Shown: positions 50,901-62,475 of the stretch, piece by piece
Layout of the letters: the number at the start of each line of letters is the position of its first letter
Numbering within the stretch: position 1 is the stretch's first letter
Origin: Acanthochlamys bracteata
Lineage: Eukaryota > Streptophyta > Magnoliopsida > Pandanales > Velloziaceae
Assembly (NCBI GenBank): GCA_019914995.1
Contig: CM034127.1
Span: 2,914,001-2,978,000, forward strand
Length of the DNA: 64,000 bases
Reading direction: 5' to 3'
The notes under the pieces: generated by a model
Databases searched by the model: none
What the model was told of the DNA's origin: nothing
Seen by the model: the letters and a program-made list of their open reading frames with translations, nothing else
Translations under genes and position numbers: made by a program

Positions 50901-51082
50901 GTGACGGAGGAGGGGTAGTTGTGCGAAGAAACAGAGGACGGAGAGGAACGCGGGATTATGCGACCACCACTCCCGACATTGAACGATGACGGAACTGATG
51001 AAGCCGAAGACAAGGAACTAGTGCAGAAGCTTGACGCCGGCTTCTGGTATCCGTACGGCGAACTACTTCTCCTCCCCGCCAT
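38936..51082 (-). CDS. Kinesin-7 family motor with C-terminal RING finger (KIN-7D/E type)
   Basis: Plus-end-type microtubule motor of the plant KIN-7 group. 24 exons, 1086 aa: 51082-50772, 50645-50548, 49359-49270, 48594-48542, 47485-47420, 46964-46911, 46660-46601, 46460-46382, 45120-45053, 44964-44908, 44821-44717, 44506-44402, 44219-44112, 44030-43899, 43774-43595, 42660-42502, 42069-41929, 41772-41653, 41577-41527, 41299-41252, 41108-40965, 40429-39611, 39240-39111, 39018-38936. All phases agree and no lesion is seen. A Ser/Pro-rich head (~1-95) precedes the motor, which starts [20 protein letters not shown]. The P-loop is GVTSSGKT, switch I is [12 protein letters not shown], switch II is LIDLAGSES. 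Long coiled coils follow, with the family block [19 protein letters not shown]. The end is a C3HC4 RING, CKVC...CRHFCLCKPC...CPVC, then GRIVTFT. Intron 18 uses a GC donor (GCAAGT). I chose the ATG at 51082 because an in-frame ATG at 51196 lies at the expected transcription start. Partners and cargo cannot be read from sequence. Confidence 0.95.
50525..50543. repeat. GA/CT microsatellite beside a kinesin splice donor
   Basis: On the minus strand an uninterrupted CT run begins five bases inside kinesin intron 2, directly after the donor GTAAC. Length changes here would lie next to the splice site. Confidence 0.85.
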
Positions 51083-51215
51083 CTCCGCCACCGTCGTTGC
51101 CCCGCTCTCTCTCGGAAGTTCTCTTCTCGCTCTCTCTACCTTTCCTCCCTCTGTGATTGGAAAAGCGGAGTTAAAAATGGAGAAGGAATCCGGCACGTGT
51201 ATGACCAGAACTGCT

Positions 51216-51223
51216 TATTTATA
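51216..51223 (-). promoter_or_regulatory. Probable TATA box of the kinesin gene
   Basis: The minus strand reads TATAAATA, a consensus plant TATA box, 134 bases upstream of the chosen ATG. A start about 30 bases downstream would fall near 51190, just past the in-frame ATG at 51196, which supports initiation at 51082. A CACGTG (G-box core) at 51194-51199 lies at the predicted start. Confidence 0.55.
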
Positions 51224-52159
51224 GGCAATGCAGTTGAACTGAAAAGTGAAAGAGTGGAGCAGGGAGAAGACAGTGAGGATACAGAAGATATTTTTTCAAA
51301 CTGTGAAGGGTAAAACTGGAATAAAAGTACAACAAAGTAATGGACGGGGATTGAATAAGCACAGATGAGAAACAGTGTTCGAGATCCCGGTGTTTGAGAG
51401 AGCGGACGAGGCGGTAGATAGAAGAAACAAAGCAACAAGGAAGAAGAAAGAGAGAGAGGACACGGACGGAATTACTTGTTTTGTTAGAGAGTGAATTTGG
51501 AAAGATGAAACAGTTTGTGGGGTCCAAGATGTGGAGCGGTTGGTGGGAGAGTTTGAAATTGCGTTGGCGAGGTAGCTCCAGGCGCCCATTAAAAAAGGGC
51601 TGGACAAAAATTGAAAACCTGAACCAAATTGAGCGGGACAACGAACCGCACAATAAAGTTTGAGGTTGGAAGATATTTTATTATGGAAATTGTTATTTTT
51701 CGGTAAAGGGAATTGTGAAAGCGAAGTTAGTAGATCGAGATTGCAGTGCAACTAATGAGCTCGGGAAAAGAAGCAGGAGAGCGAGAATATGAATATCGTA
51801 TTATTTGCTTCGAGATTACTTCGACACTAACCATGAATTGTCTGTCCATCAACGTTTTGAGTACACAGAAGGCACGTGTATGCGTACGTAACGATTTCTT
51901 TGTTTTAATGAATGGTAGGCATTACTGGGTTATTAAATTGGGGTCTATCTCTTAAACACTCTTGTGCAATTAATTAGACATGTTGGTTTAGGCATTTGGT
52001 GTTGAAGATGAGCCAAACCAATCGTGTCTCGTCTTGTAAACATCTTAGTTTTAGATTTTTGCTCATGATTTGTGGGTTTTCCAGTTTGAATGTCGGCAAA
52101 GTATATTCATTTATGTCGGAGGGAGAAGGCATGTCATCCATCTGCAACTTTATTAGAAA

Positions 52160-52350
52160 TTGTTTAAAAATATTTATAAAATTAAATTTTTATAAAATAA
52201 AAATATTTTTATTTTTTAAAAAAATAAGTAATAAATTTTTTAAAAAATTTACTGCGTAAAATTTTTTTACATTTTTAATAAATTTTTATATATTTATAAA
52301 ATATATATTAAAAAATATAAAATAAAAAAAAAAGTTGAAAGTAGCTTTTG
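52160..52350. repeat. AT-rich MITE-like element, near twin of the block at 36995
   Basis: It contains 'gcgtaaaatttttttacatt' and 'tttatatatttataaaatat' followed by 'aaaaaatataaaataaaaaa', the same order and spacing as 37130-37215. The right flank 'agctaaatcaaaacgctctt' may be a decayed terminus. Confidence 0.55.
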
Positions 52351-54959
52351 AAAAGCTAAATCAAAACGCTCTTAGGCTATTAGCATTATGTGTTTTATGG
52401 GAGTTATTGCTAGGATAATGAGGTTGTCCTCATGGTTTTTAATATTAATAGCAATAGATTATAAAGGGAGAAACGCCTCTTTGTTCACGGACGATGTTAG
52501 AGTGTATTAATGTTCAGATAAACTGATATTGTCATGATTTAAATCACGGATCTTGTTGTCTTTTTCTTTTATTTTTTTCTTACTTCTTTTTCTTTTAGAT
52601 TAAATCTATTCCATATTTAGAAAATTAAAAATATTTTTTAATTTTAACGAATTATGCTTTCTTTTTGTAAATTTTGAGCTCAGATCGCTTCACAAATTTT
52701 AACTATTATTTCGAGCTCTATTTTTATTTTCACATCAAATTATATTTTCACCAAAATTTTATTATAAAATTTACTTCACATGTTTCAGTTATTAATTCAA
52801 ATTATACTTTCATCGAATTTTATTTTTTACTGGACTGTATTATTATGAAATTTATTTTCTTAAAACTTATTTTTATACAATTAAAATAACCCATAAGTTT
52901 GATAGATTTCGATGTTTAGAAGTTGTTGTAAAGTTAATATAGAAAAAATAATATTACTATCAAAATAGTAATGAAATTTATGTTTATCCAGTTTAGTTTC
53001 ATCTGAGACTAAGAAATTTTATACCTATCACAATAATTATACCCTTACAAATTTGTCAAAAAGCTGTAGCCATTTGGACATTTAAATAATAATTAGAGCA
53101 TATAGTAATCACATTTTTAGTGAGTTTATACCCTTATAATTTTGAAATCATTGTTTTCTCTTTAATATGACATCTAATTAATTATTTCAAAAATTTTATA
53201 CCCTTACATTTTAAAAAGGATGTATAGTATATGTATATTAAGAAGCTAGTGTATTTGCTTGAATATCGTATAAAATTTGTTCGAAGCACATTGAGATACA
53301 ATTTATGTTTGATCAATGTAATTGATAGAGATTTTATTTTAAGGCTTTGTTTTGATGTTATAGAGATTTTATTGAGGAAAAAATTTGTTATAAGAGCTTA
53401 TTTTGAAAAAAATGTTTTATGTATAAGTATTTTTTCCATTATTTTAATTTTAAGTGATGTACTAAATTTAGCTAATAAATATCAATTATAAGATTAAAGA
53501 TGATAACAAAAACTATAGTCTTAAAACATATTAAATAAGTATATTAAAATAGAACCTAACGGATAATTTGGGTTGAGATGAATGAGGATGAACGGAGGTG
53601 AAAGTAAATCACTTCACTCTGTTCATCTGTTTGGCAATCTTCATTAAGATTAAAAAAGATGAATTACTTAATTTATAAAAATAATATTAAAAATTAAAGC
53701 CTTACACTCTAATATAAAGTGTAGCGAAAATTAAGATTAAATTTTCATATTTTTAAAATACTTTTTTTTTGTTTTTTTAATTAAAAACGTTTTAAAAATT
53801 TTGAAAAACTAGTGCGTATTGCATTTTATTATAAATACTTATAATTTTTATAGTTTCTCTACTTTTAATTGATTTTATTATAATAATCTTTACTTGATAT
53901 ATTTTATTACATGATCAATTTTAATATTAAATAATTAATTTTTTTGTTAAGCTATATCTAATATTAATTTAAAATTATGTTAATATAAAAGTTAATTTAT
54001 TTAATAAAGTTAATTCAAAATTATATTAATCTATTGGTAGATTATATAACTCCAAAAAACATATTTAAGTTTAATAAATTTATCTTTTTTATTTATTCAT
54101 TTTATCTTTTATTCAAACAGAATAAAATTTAATATATATCCAAATAAGGTAAAATTAGATTATAGTCTTCACTCATCTTTATTTTTCTCTTTACTTACTT
54201 GCATATTTATCTTAGTTTTAATCTCGTTCCTAATAATAAGTAAATGACGGATGGAGCAAGTTCAACATACGTCAGTGATGTATTGGAAAAGGTTACCATT
54301 TCAAATAAATTTATACAGATCAGCATTAAACACCATTATGGTAGTATTAAAGAAAGTAATTTGTTTTATTTTGGTCTTTTCTTGTTCTTTATTATTTTTT
54401 TTTAAAGAAAGATTGATGAATGAATGATGTAAAAAAGCCTATAAAAGAAATTTTTGCTAGTCAATATAAGAAAGACTAGTGAAACTTCTTATGTAGTAAT
54501 AAATATAATTATCCATGCTCTGTGGCACATTTAAATCGGAAATGCTCTAGGTTTCTTGAAGGCTCACTATTCTAATTATCTATCACATTCACATAAGACT
54601 CTCGTTGTATTTGCTTTCGGAGTATCCAGTGAATACACCCATGAAGTAAACATTTTGCGACAAAAGAAGTCATCTTTCGTAAAACTATACCTAACAAGTT
54701 GGAGATGGCGTCTATCCGTTTGCTCCAAAGCGAAAAAAATAATAATAATAAAAGATTGTAAGAGATTGCATGGCGCATGGCAATGGCACCTTTATATTAC
54801 AAAAAAAGTTTACAGTTAGGAATTTCTTCTTTATAAATAAACTACTTTTGTATTAGATAACTTTCATAACCTATTATTAACTGGAGTTTTTTCTTTATGC
54901 ATTTTTCATGTTTTATGAGAAACTAGTAACTTCTCCAGCCTCGTTCCTTTCGAGATATA

Positions 54960-55228
54960 GGGCGCGTTTCAACTCTATTTTTTTTCACCGAATTTTAAAT
55001 TCTAAATAATTTATATATTTTAATTACATAAAAATTTTAAAATTTTATTTTTATATAAAATTTTAATTTTAATTTTTTTTTTTTATATTTTTTAATATAA
55101 TTATATTTTTTAATTTTTAATATATTTTTAAAATATAAATACTAAACTGTACTTTTATTTTATTTAAAAAAACTTTATTTTTTATTTATATTTTTTACAA
55201 AATTTAATTATAGGTATTTAAAATACGT
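54960..55228. mobile_element. MITE of the 35002 family
   Basis: The left end is GGGCGCGTTTCAA and the right end is TTTAAAATACGT, a diverged inverse of it. The right half, 'aaaatataaatactaaactg' and onward, lines up with the right half of the element at 35002-35286 ('aaaatataaaaactaaactc'). The body also matches 20190-20455. It lies about 120 bp upstream of the cupin start codon. Confidence 0.65.
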
Positions 55229-55349
55229 AAAATAACTAGAAGCCTGATATTGGCAAATTGTTCAAGCACAATATCTAGTACTTTTCCTTCCATCTTCTTC
55301 TACCCTTTGCAAACCCCCTGTGCCCTGCTTCATTGTCCTCCCTTCCCTA

Positions 55350-55787
55350 ATGGCTTCAGCATCAGCGATCATTGTTCCTTCTCTGCATTCTTTCCTCTAT
55401 ACCCCTCCCCCCACAACTGAGCTATCGGCAGCCTGCGTTATCTGTTGCCATCAGCGGCAGCTGGAGGAAATCTACAAGGTTCTGAGTAGAGCGTTGGTAT
55501 CAAAGGAGCCGCTACAAGAGCTCGGTGTATATCGGTGATCAACGTGGCTCACGGGCGGAAAGTGCCAGTTACCGTGGGACTGGCACGTTGATCAGCTTGT
55601 CTATGTTGTCAGTGGCGAGGTCCGTGTGATTCCCGAGGGTGCTGTTTCTGGCGAAAGGCACATGCGGTTCTGTGCTGGTGACCTTGTTCGGTACCCCAAG
55701 TGGTTTGCAGCAGCTATTTTCTCTAATACTATCTATGAGGAACGGTACAGATCCGTTGCTTATGGAGACAATCCAGCGTCGCAGTGA
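55350..55787 (+). pseudogene. Cupin (RmlC-like, Cupin_3 type) with one in-frame stop
   Basis: A small beta-barrel cupin like the plant RmlC-like proteins whose core reads WDWQVDQLVYIEEGEV. From ATG 55350 the frame runs 62 codons (MASASAIIVPSL..., a possible plastid presequence) to LGVYR and then TGA at 55536-55538. Relatives have tryptophan here, so TGG has most likely become TGA. The same frame then stays open for 82 codons, STWLTGGKCQLPWDWHVDQL to AYGDNPASQ, and ends in TGA at 55785-55787. The core has VYVVSGEVRVIPEG and FCAGDLVRYPKWF. With the stop read as Trp the protein would be 145 aa, normal for the family, and there is no other lesion. It is single-exon here. It is probably a recent pseudogene; a base error or polymorphism is the alternative. 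The biochemical role of these plant cupins is not established. Confidence 0.75.
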
Positions 55788-58700
55788 ACCTCGCCTGTTT
55801 TAGTTTCATTTTGTCATCTTACGAGTTTGCAGCAGTTATGCACGACCTCTTTTTACCTGAATGGAATTGAGGATAGATGCTCTAGTTAGTCAAGTCCGTT
55901 TAAGGAGGAAGTTGTGTGCATTAGTAAAATGGATTTCGGTTTTGTTAAGAAAGTGTCTAGAACATGATCGGTCGCGTAGCTTCTTATGAGATCATCATAG
56001 TGAGCTTTCTACCAGCTTTAGAGTAGCTGCAACAGAATTATGCCTCCCCAGATTTGCTCATCACTTGCATTGGTTTCAAATGAAGAGGTCCTCCTTTATG
56101 TTTGAGCTTAGCCTGAAGGTTCCCATATTCTGGTTTACTGATGAGCGGAATCTATTACATATGAGCTTGATGTAGCAAACAAGTCTGTCATCGCATAGAG
56201 GTTTCAAGCATGAGAAACAAAACTAGCTTATTCTTAATTAGATTGCTGTAAATCAATTGTCTGTTTATCTTATATATTTTCCTAGTTGCATGGCCATTCT
56301 TTCCAGATTACTCTGCTCTTTGCTTTCCAGTCTTTACTTGATTCTTCCTTGGAGAAAATGAAATTGCTTGGTAAGATTTGTTACCTTAACCTTTATGTAA
56401 CTGGAGAAATAATCTGAATAACCTAACTGGCAGAATTCTTAACTCAATTTCCTGTTAAAACTAAACTACTATCACGGCTTAATGTGTTGGAACAATGAAA
56501 TTTGAGCAACAAATACAATCTGAATTTGTTGGAGAGTTCGAGTTGAATTTTTCGTTGGCTTTTCTGTAATGAAACGACAAATTCACATATCTTTCTTTCA
56601 CCTTGATATGTGAATTCAAGACTCGCTGGAAGTTGTAGGTACTAAAAGAAGACTGCTGACTAATGAGATATATTTTCTACTTTTTATATTGAATATTTGT
56701 TTACACATGCTATTAATTTTACAATTATTTTGCATGTTGATTATGTAGGTACCTTCTTGACATGTGATGCTTGGAAGCCTATGCTATTATAGATGTAATC
56801 CATTTTATTTACAGAAATGCTTAATTGAGTGACTCTAAGCTTTTCTTCGGTGTGTAGCAGCCTTTCCAACATTAGTGTATTGAGGCCGTTGTTACTTGTT
56901 AGAGATCCTTTTTGTTGATCACTCTCATTTTTGTGTCTACTAGCAAAACCTGGTAGATAGTTTTGCATTTCAAATGTGTAATCCTGTTGTGTAAATATAC
57001 AAAGAAGTAGAATAGACAAATGCATTTTAGGAAAGAGTTTGAAGATGCAAATAGCTGCATCTAGTACAGATTTCTAAAAGTGACAGTTTACTGAATTTTA
57101 GATAATTTCAAATCCAATTAGACAGCAAAACGAGTTTACTAGTTAATACTTTTATGCATGACCTTGACCCACAAGAAAAGGATTTGTCTGAAAGGTTGGC
57201 AACGGTGGTGAAACATGGTTGTTGGATTGAAAGTACTAGGTTGTGACCTGTGGAGGTACACACGTTGCCTGGAACATTGTCTAGCACAAGGTGCAGATGC
57301 TATTTTCTTCCTTGTGGTTAATTGTATTAGAAATTTATCGAAGTACTAACTGTGGGTTTTATTATCATTGAAGCTCTCATGGAGAATGCCTTTGAAGAGA
57401 AGGTAACGAAAAGGAGAAAAGAACTAGCTCGAGCAAAGGTTAGAAAGTCGTGGACATCCTGCATATGGTCTCAGAAGAAAATAGAAATCAGACCACCTAG
57501 CTGGCATTACTCTTCTGAGTCCTGGCATGTCATGTTGGATTCTGTTACCTGAAATATGCTTCTTTCCTAGAACAGTGGCATTGAAGCAAAAAGGAATGTG
57601 CTGATAATAGTTGGATCTGCCATTCGTTTTGTGGACCTGGGAACTGGGATGTGGTCCTTCAGCAAAACCAACTTACCCTTCCAAAAGAAAGTTTGCTCTA
57701 TGGGAGCACATGACCGGAGTTGTAGTGTAGTACATAAGCAAGGTGAAAGTTTAGATCTTTACGATTGAGATTCTTTGACCATGTGATAGTGAGTGCTCTG
57801 CTCTTTGCAAGTGCAATAGCAGGCTATTAAATTATAAGTTTTTGGTGCTTTCAGAAGATTTTATCTTGAATGCTTAGGTAAGCAGATTTATACTTGTGAG
57901 TAGGCTGATGAAATCATTAGAAAGAAATTGGTTTTAAGATCTGTTCATGGACTCAAATGTTACTGTCTTGTGGAGAACAGTAGATACTCTGGTTGACTTG
58001 TTTCTAGTTGTTGTCTTCGTCTCCAACGACTAAAACATATCACAAAATTTGTTACGACGGCATACATTTCAGTACTAATTCTTTTGAAGACATTAGGGTA
58101 CCTAAACTGTCTATGTTAAGTATCCGATACACAATTGAAATATCCCAAACATTTTCTGTTGCAAAATAGCAATAGATGATGAGAAGCAATTTCTTGGGCC
58201 TGTATATGAAGCAATTTGCTTCGGCAAACCCTTTCATAGGCTTCATGGACGTAAGCCCACATGGTCTTTTACTGCCGTGATATATGATCCATTTACTAAT
58301 TTCTTTTTTCCCCTCTTTTGAAATTGTCGTAGAGAGCCGGTCATAAACTCATAAGGCTTCAACGTTAAAACTCATTACACAACAGAACAGATCTTGTGTA
58401 ATGCAACTCCTTTTTACATACGTGGCCTTAAAACATCTGCCCTTTTCCCCTTAAGACCCGGTGTCTAATACAAAGCACAGAACAACCCATCAAACGCAGT
58501 TCTACCCATGCGCATGCAATGCACCAGCAGAGCAGAGCCCAAAAGCTTAATTTCTTTCCAAAAATCCTTAGCGATTCATTTCTCACTCAAAAAATGCCAA
58601 TTATGGAAAGGTTCAACACCCCACTTTCAATAGATATTAATGCTCTACTTTCCAATGCATGCATTTTACATACCTCTCTCCTCGTTTCTTCTTCTACCCT

Positions 58701-58847
58701 CTTTTGATTTCCTTTAGAAAAACTCTTTCATCTTCTTCTTATTTCGACATTCCCTATATTATTAATACCTCTTACATTCAAAAAGAAAGCACACTTTTTG
58801 GTTTTCTATTTGGATCAATTTCTGTATATATCGCAGGGGAAGCATAG
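55788..58847. other. Intergenic stretch between the cupin and COBRA-like genes
   Basis: I see no supported gene. Several open frames of 60-95 codons occur on both strands, without recognisable domains or splice structure. The last ~150 bases, rich in 'cttcttc' and ending 'tcgcaggggaagcatag', are the likely 5' leader of the COBRA-like gene. Confidence 0.5.
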
Positions 58848-61413
58848 ATGTTCTGGAGATGCGGAAGATCAATTGCAACGTTTATGTTCTGGGTATTTTT
58901 CTTCGTGTACTCCGACCAGAGATTCACCGGTAATCAATTCAACTGTAACAATTTAGAGATTCAGATTATCATCATTATATGTTGCACTGCAACATGATCT
59001 CACTGATCTCATGGACTTAAATTCGTTTTGCAGAGGGGTATGATGCCTTGGATCCATTTGGAAATGTTTCCATTAACTGGGACTTCCAAACTCTTAGTGA
59101 TGATGGAATTTATTCAGTACGTGTACAACTTTATTTGATCCTCTAATTCTTTTTTGTGGTAACTATGGAAAATGCAATCTTATTTAAAAAAATTTTTAAC
59201 GCCATTGTTGTGTTTTATTGCCTGAAAATGCAACATTGTTTTTTTAACATTGCTAAAATCAGCGTAGCTGTCACATATAAATATTCACCGAGATCAATGA
59301 CTCCATTCTAGATTTATGTGCATTGTAGTATAATTGATAGAGAGTCGAATGGGGCGGTTGAGATGCAGTGGTTCAGATTAGATCTTATATAACTGTGAAA
59401 GCTTCCAGTCAACTTGGAGGATGAATTTGTGAAAGCGCCGGAAATTAACTTGGAGATTTCTTGGTTTGACATTCTTGAACTAAGAGTATATTACACACTG
59501 AGCATGTTGCCTCAAAACAGCACTGCCCAAATTCCTTAGACAAAGAAAAAAAATAAAAAATTGTTGCACGAGAATACAAGAATGCAACGTGCAATTTGTG
59601 GTTGATTGGTCTACACTTGTTAAGTTATTTTTGTGAGCAGAAAATTTGGCAGTAATTTGCATAACTCATGATTAAATAAGTAGATGCTAGAAGTTGGAAT
59701 GCCTTTCAGTTCCCTCCCTAATTGCAGGCCACTCTTTACATAAGATGTTTTTCTGAAAGATTTCAATTTTTGTTCAATATTACAGATTTTGGTAACCATC
59801 TATAACTACCAACTCTACAGACATATTGATAGTCCGGGTTGGAAATTAGGTTGGACATGGCCGGGACTAGAAGTCATCTGGGACATGAGAGGGGCTGAGG
59901 CAACTGAGCAGGGAAACTGCTCTAGGTTCAGGGGAGATAACCTCCCACATTGCTGCAGTAAGACCCCTGTGATCGTAGACTTACTCCCAGGTGCTCCTTA
60001 CAACATGCAAAGTAGCAATTGTTGCAGGGGAGGGGTGATATCCTCGACGACACAACATCCTTCCAAATCATTGGCCTCATTTCAAATGTCTGTCGGTGGC
60101 ATAGTCAACTACACCAACGGTAACATTGCCAAGCCTTCCAATTTCAATTTTGGAGTTCCAGGTTACACTTGCAGTGATGTAAAAGATGTAGAGCCTACCA
60201 AGTATTTTATCGGTGGAAGCCGCAGAATGAGACAATCTTTAAGTAAGTAAATGGTTTTCTTATATTGTTCGATGTCCCTTCTTTTATGTCATTTGCAATA
60301 TGATAAGATGAAGTATTTTATTGCGTCACCTTCATTATTAGAAAATTTTGAACCTTAATATACTTGATATTCGCAAACTCTCCTATGTTATGTTAAACAG
60401 TTCTTGAAGTGCTGAAATTGCTGCAAGTTTTTCAGTACAGACATATGTCACTGTCTTGTGTTTATGGCGCCAACATATCAATCATTTTTCCCCTAACACC
60501 AGTAATTTTACAGTGACGTGGCAAGTGATATGCACGTATTCGCAGATTATCGAAACCACTGATCAAGGTTGCTGCGTCTCTCTATCTGCCTTCTATAATG
60601 ACACTGTGATTCCATGCTCACACTGTGCTTGTGCCTGCCAAGATCAACAAACAGGACCATCATGCCTTCAGTAAGTTCCTTCCACGAATATCATATCTTA
60701 ATACTCGAACAATCACATGAACTTTTGTTTCGTAAACATTTTTGTTTTCCTAATTACAGGGATGATCAAAGTATCAACGCGTTTGATTTGAACGGTGTTG
60801 CATCTCCAACAGTAAGGTGCACAGATCACATGTGCCCAATACGAGTTCACTGGCATGTAAAACTGAATTATCGTGACTATTGGAGAGTCAAGGTGACTGT
60901 TACCAACTTCGCGTTAGCTAAGAATTTCAGTGATTGGAGTTTGGTTGTTCAGCACCCTAACCTTCAGAATCTAACGCAAGTTTTCAGTTTCAACTATCAA
61001 CCTGCAGCGGTTTACAAAAATATCAGTGAGTCCCTTCCTTTGGCAGCCTGTTTTCACTACCTCGATTTGAACTGAGTAAACGATGAATTCTCATGTGTTC
61101 TCATCAATCTACTGCAGATGATACTGGAATCTTTTGGGGGATTGACTACTACAATGACATGCTTTTAAGTTATGGAGAAAGCGGCAATGTGCAAACTGAG
61201 ATGCTTCTTCAGAAAATTCCTGGTGAGTTTGCGTTTAATGGAGGATGGGCTTTCCCTCAAACAATAATGTTCAATGGCATAAGGTGTGTGATGCCACCAC
61301 CTGATATGTATCCAACGCTTCCAAATTTTGGTTCTTCACAACCCACACTGGTCCATAGTTTCCGCTTTACATTGATGAACTTGTTGGTGTTTTCTATGTT
61401 GATGTTTTTGTAG
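58848..61413 (+). CDS. COBRA-like GPI-anchored protein
   Basis: Extracellular protein of the COBRA family, attached to the plasma membrane or wall by a GPI anchor and involved in cellulose microfibril deposition and oriented growth. Six exons: 58848-58929, 59034-59116, 59786-60242, 60514-60670, 60760-61025, 61118-61413; all phases agree, giving 446 aa. A signal peptide (FMFWVFFFVYS) is followed by the mature start EGYDALDPFGNVSINWD. Then come YRHIDSPGWKLGWTW and QGNCSRF...HCC, with CCRGGVISS. The hallmark CCVSLSAFYND follows, and after it the Cys cluster PCSHCACACQ. The second half has CPIRVHWHVKLNYRDYWRVK, QVFSFNY and GGWAFPQTIMFNG. The tail MPPPDMYPTLPN is followed by a small-residue stretch (GSS) and a hydrophobic end (LMNLLVFSMLMFL) fitting GPI attachment. 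Length and exon count suit the family. Whether it is a primary-wall or a secondary-wall (COBL4-like) member cannot be settled from one sequence. Confidence 0.95.
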
Positions 61414-62475
61414 TCAGACATAAATATTCTTAGTTTCGGGCAGTCTTGACTCTCCAGCACCCTTCAAGAAAAGGCTTCTTATACGCACATCCAAATATTG
61501 GAGTGAATTGGAAAAATTGTGGTAGGAGAGAATTATTTATGAAAACTAGTTATTTGGATGACGAAATCGAACCACGTACAACATAAGAAAGGCGGATTCG
61601 TTTAGGTGTCTTTGTATCATAAATATTCGTTGAGGGAAAAATCGGAGAACATTTTGCTATCTTGATCTTGTCACGAGGAAAGAAAATATGTAATTATCTA
61701 TGGATTTCATGACATATGTATTCTAACCTTTATTTCGGAGAAGAAGAGAAGCATAAGAAAAACACAAAGTTACCGTGTTTTGTTATCTTACAATTAAAAG
61801 AACTGCTATCACTCTATTGAAGAAAGAGTACTAAAAAAAGATTGTGAGACTAAATAATAGCTCTACGGACAACTCATTCGGAATCACATGTACCCATGAA
61901 TTAAGCCTTATGCTCAGTTATCCTAAGCGACCTACTTAGTACTGTTTTATTTGTCAAAATGCAGTTCCGAGAGAAATTTTTCTTTTAAAAAAATCACTGT
62001 TGATTAATTTGTTATATTTATTTTATAACTATTTTAGTACTTCAGATCGTGTTTACTTTTATTTTAAACTAATTTTTTGAAAGTGCTTTTATAAATAAAT
62101 TTTAAAAATTTATTTATTAAAAATTAAAATTTAATTAAAATTTTATATTTATTGTAATTTAAAAGTGAGTAAAAATTAAATTTGAATTTAAAGTGAGACG
62201 CAATGGTGATATAGAGGATATAGTAAACAAGCCCTTCATCACAAATAACGAATACCTCAACGGTGATAGCGAAGGTACAAAGTGAGACGCAAAAAGATTA
62301 TAGAATGTTAGTGGACTAAACTTGGTGAAAAGTAATTTTCGCTTCACCTATAATGTAAATTAACAAATCTAAAACAAATGTTAGTGGACTTTCATGTTTG
62401 GTTTGCATCTTCTGTCCCATTCTCTCCAAGGTTCTTCTGTTATTGCTTCTGGAACGCGGCGCCGGCAACTGTAAG
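61414..62475. other. COBRA-like 3' flank and glutaredoxin upstream region
   Basis: The first few hundred bases are probable 3' UTR and flank. An AT-rich repeat-like block lies at about 62040-62190, with 'gatcgtgtttacttttattt' at its left and inverted A/T blocks inside, similar to 13761-13928. No gene is seen. An in-frame ATG at 62398 could lengthen the glutaredoxin by 26 residues. Confidence 0.45.

Larger units (their letters stand above)
51224..55319. other. Kinesin upstream region and AT-rich intergenic DNA
   Basis: The first ~450 bases are pyrimidine-rich on the minus strand and belong to the kinesin upstream region. Two long overlapping minus-strand frames there (144 and 151 codons) are low-complexity and not credible genes. 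The rest has a MITE-like block at 52160-52345, very A/T-rich DNA at 52.6-54.2 kb in which I see nothing definable, and a MITE at 54960-55228. Confidence 0.5.

Noticed and set aside
51083..51196. Kinesin start at the upstream in-frame ATG (51196)
   Set aside because: It falls at or before the transcription start predicted from the TATA box at 51216-51223, and the MAGRRSSS start fits the family better.
51219..51751. Two overlapping long minus-strand frames upstream of the kinesin
   Set aside because: They are pyrimidine-driven low-complexity translations (Leu/Ser/Phe-rich) in two frames of the same DNA, in the kinesin upstream region.
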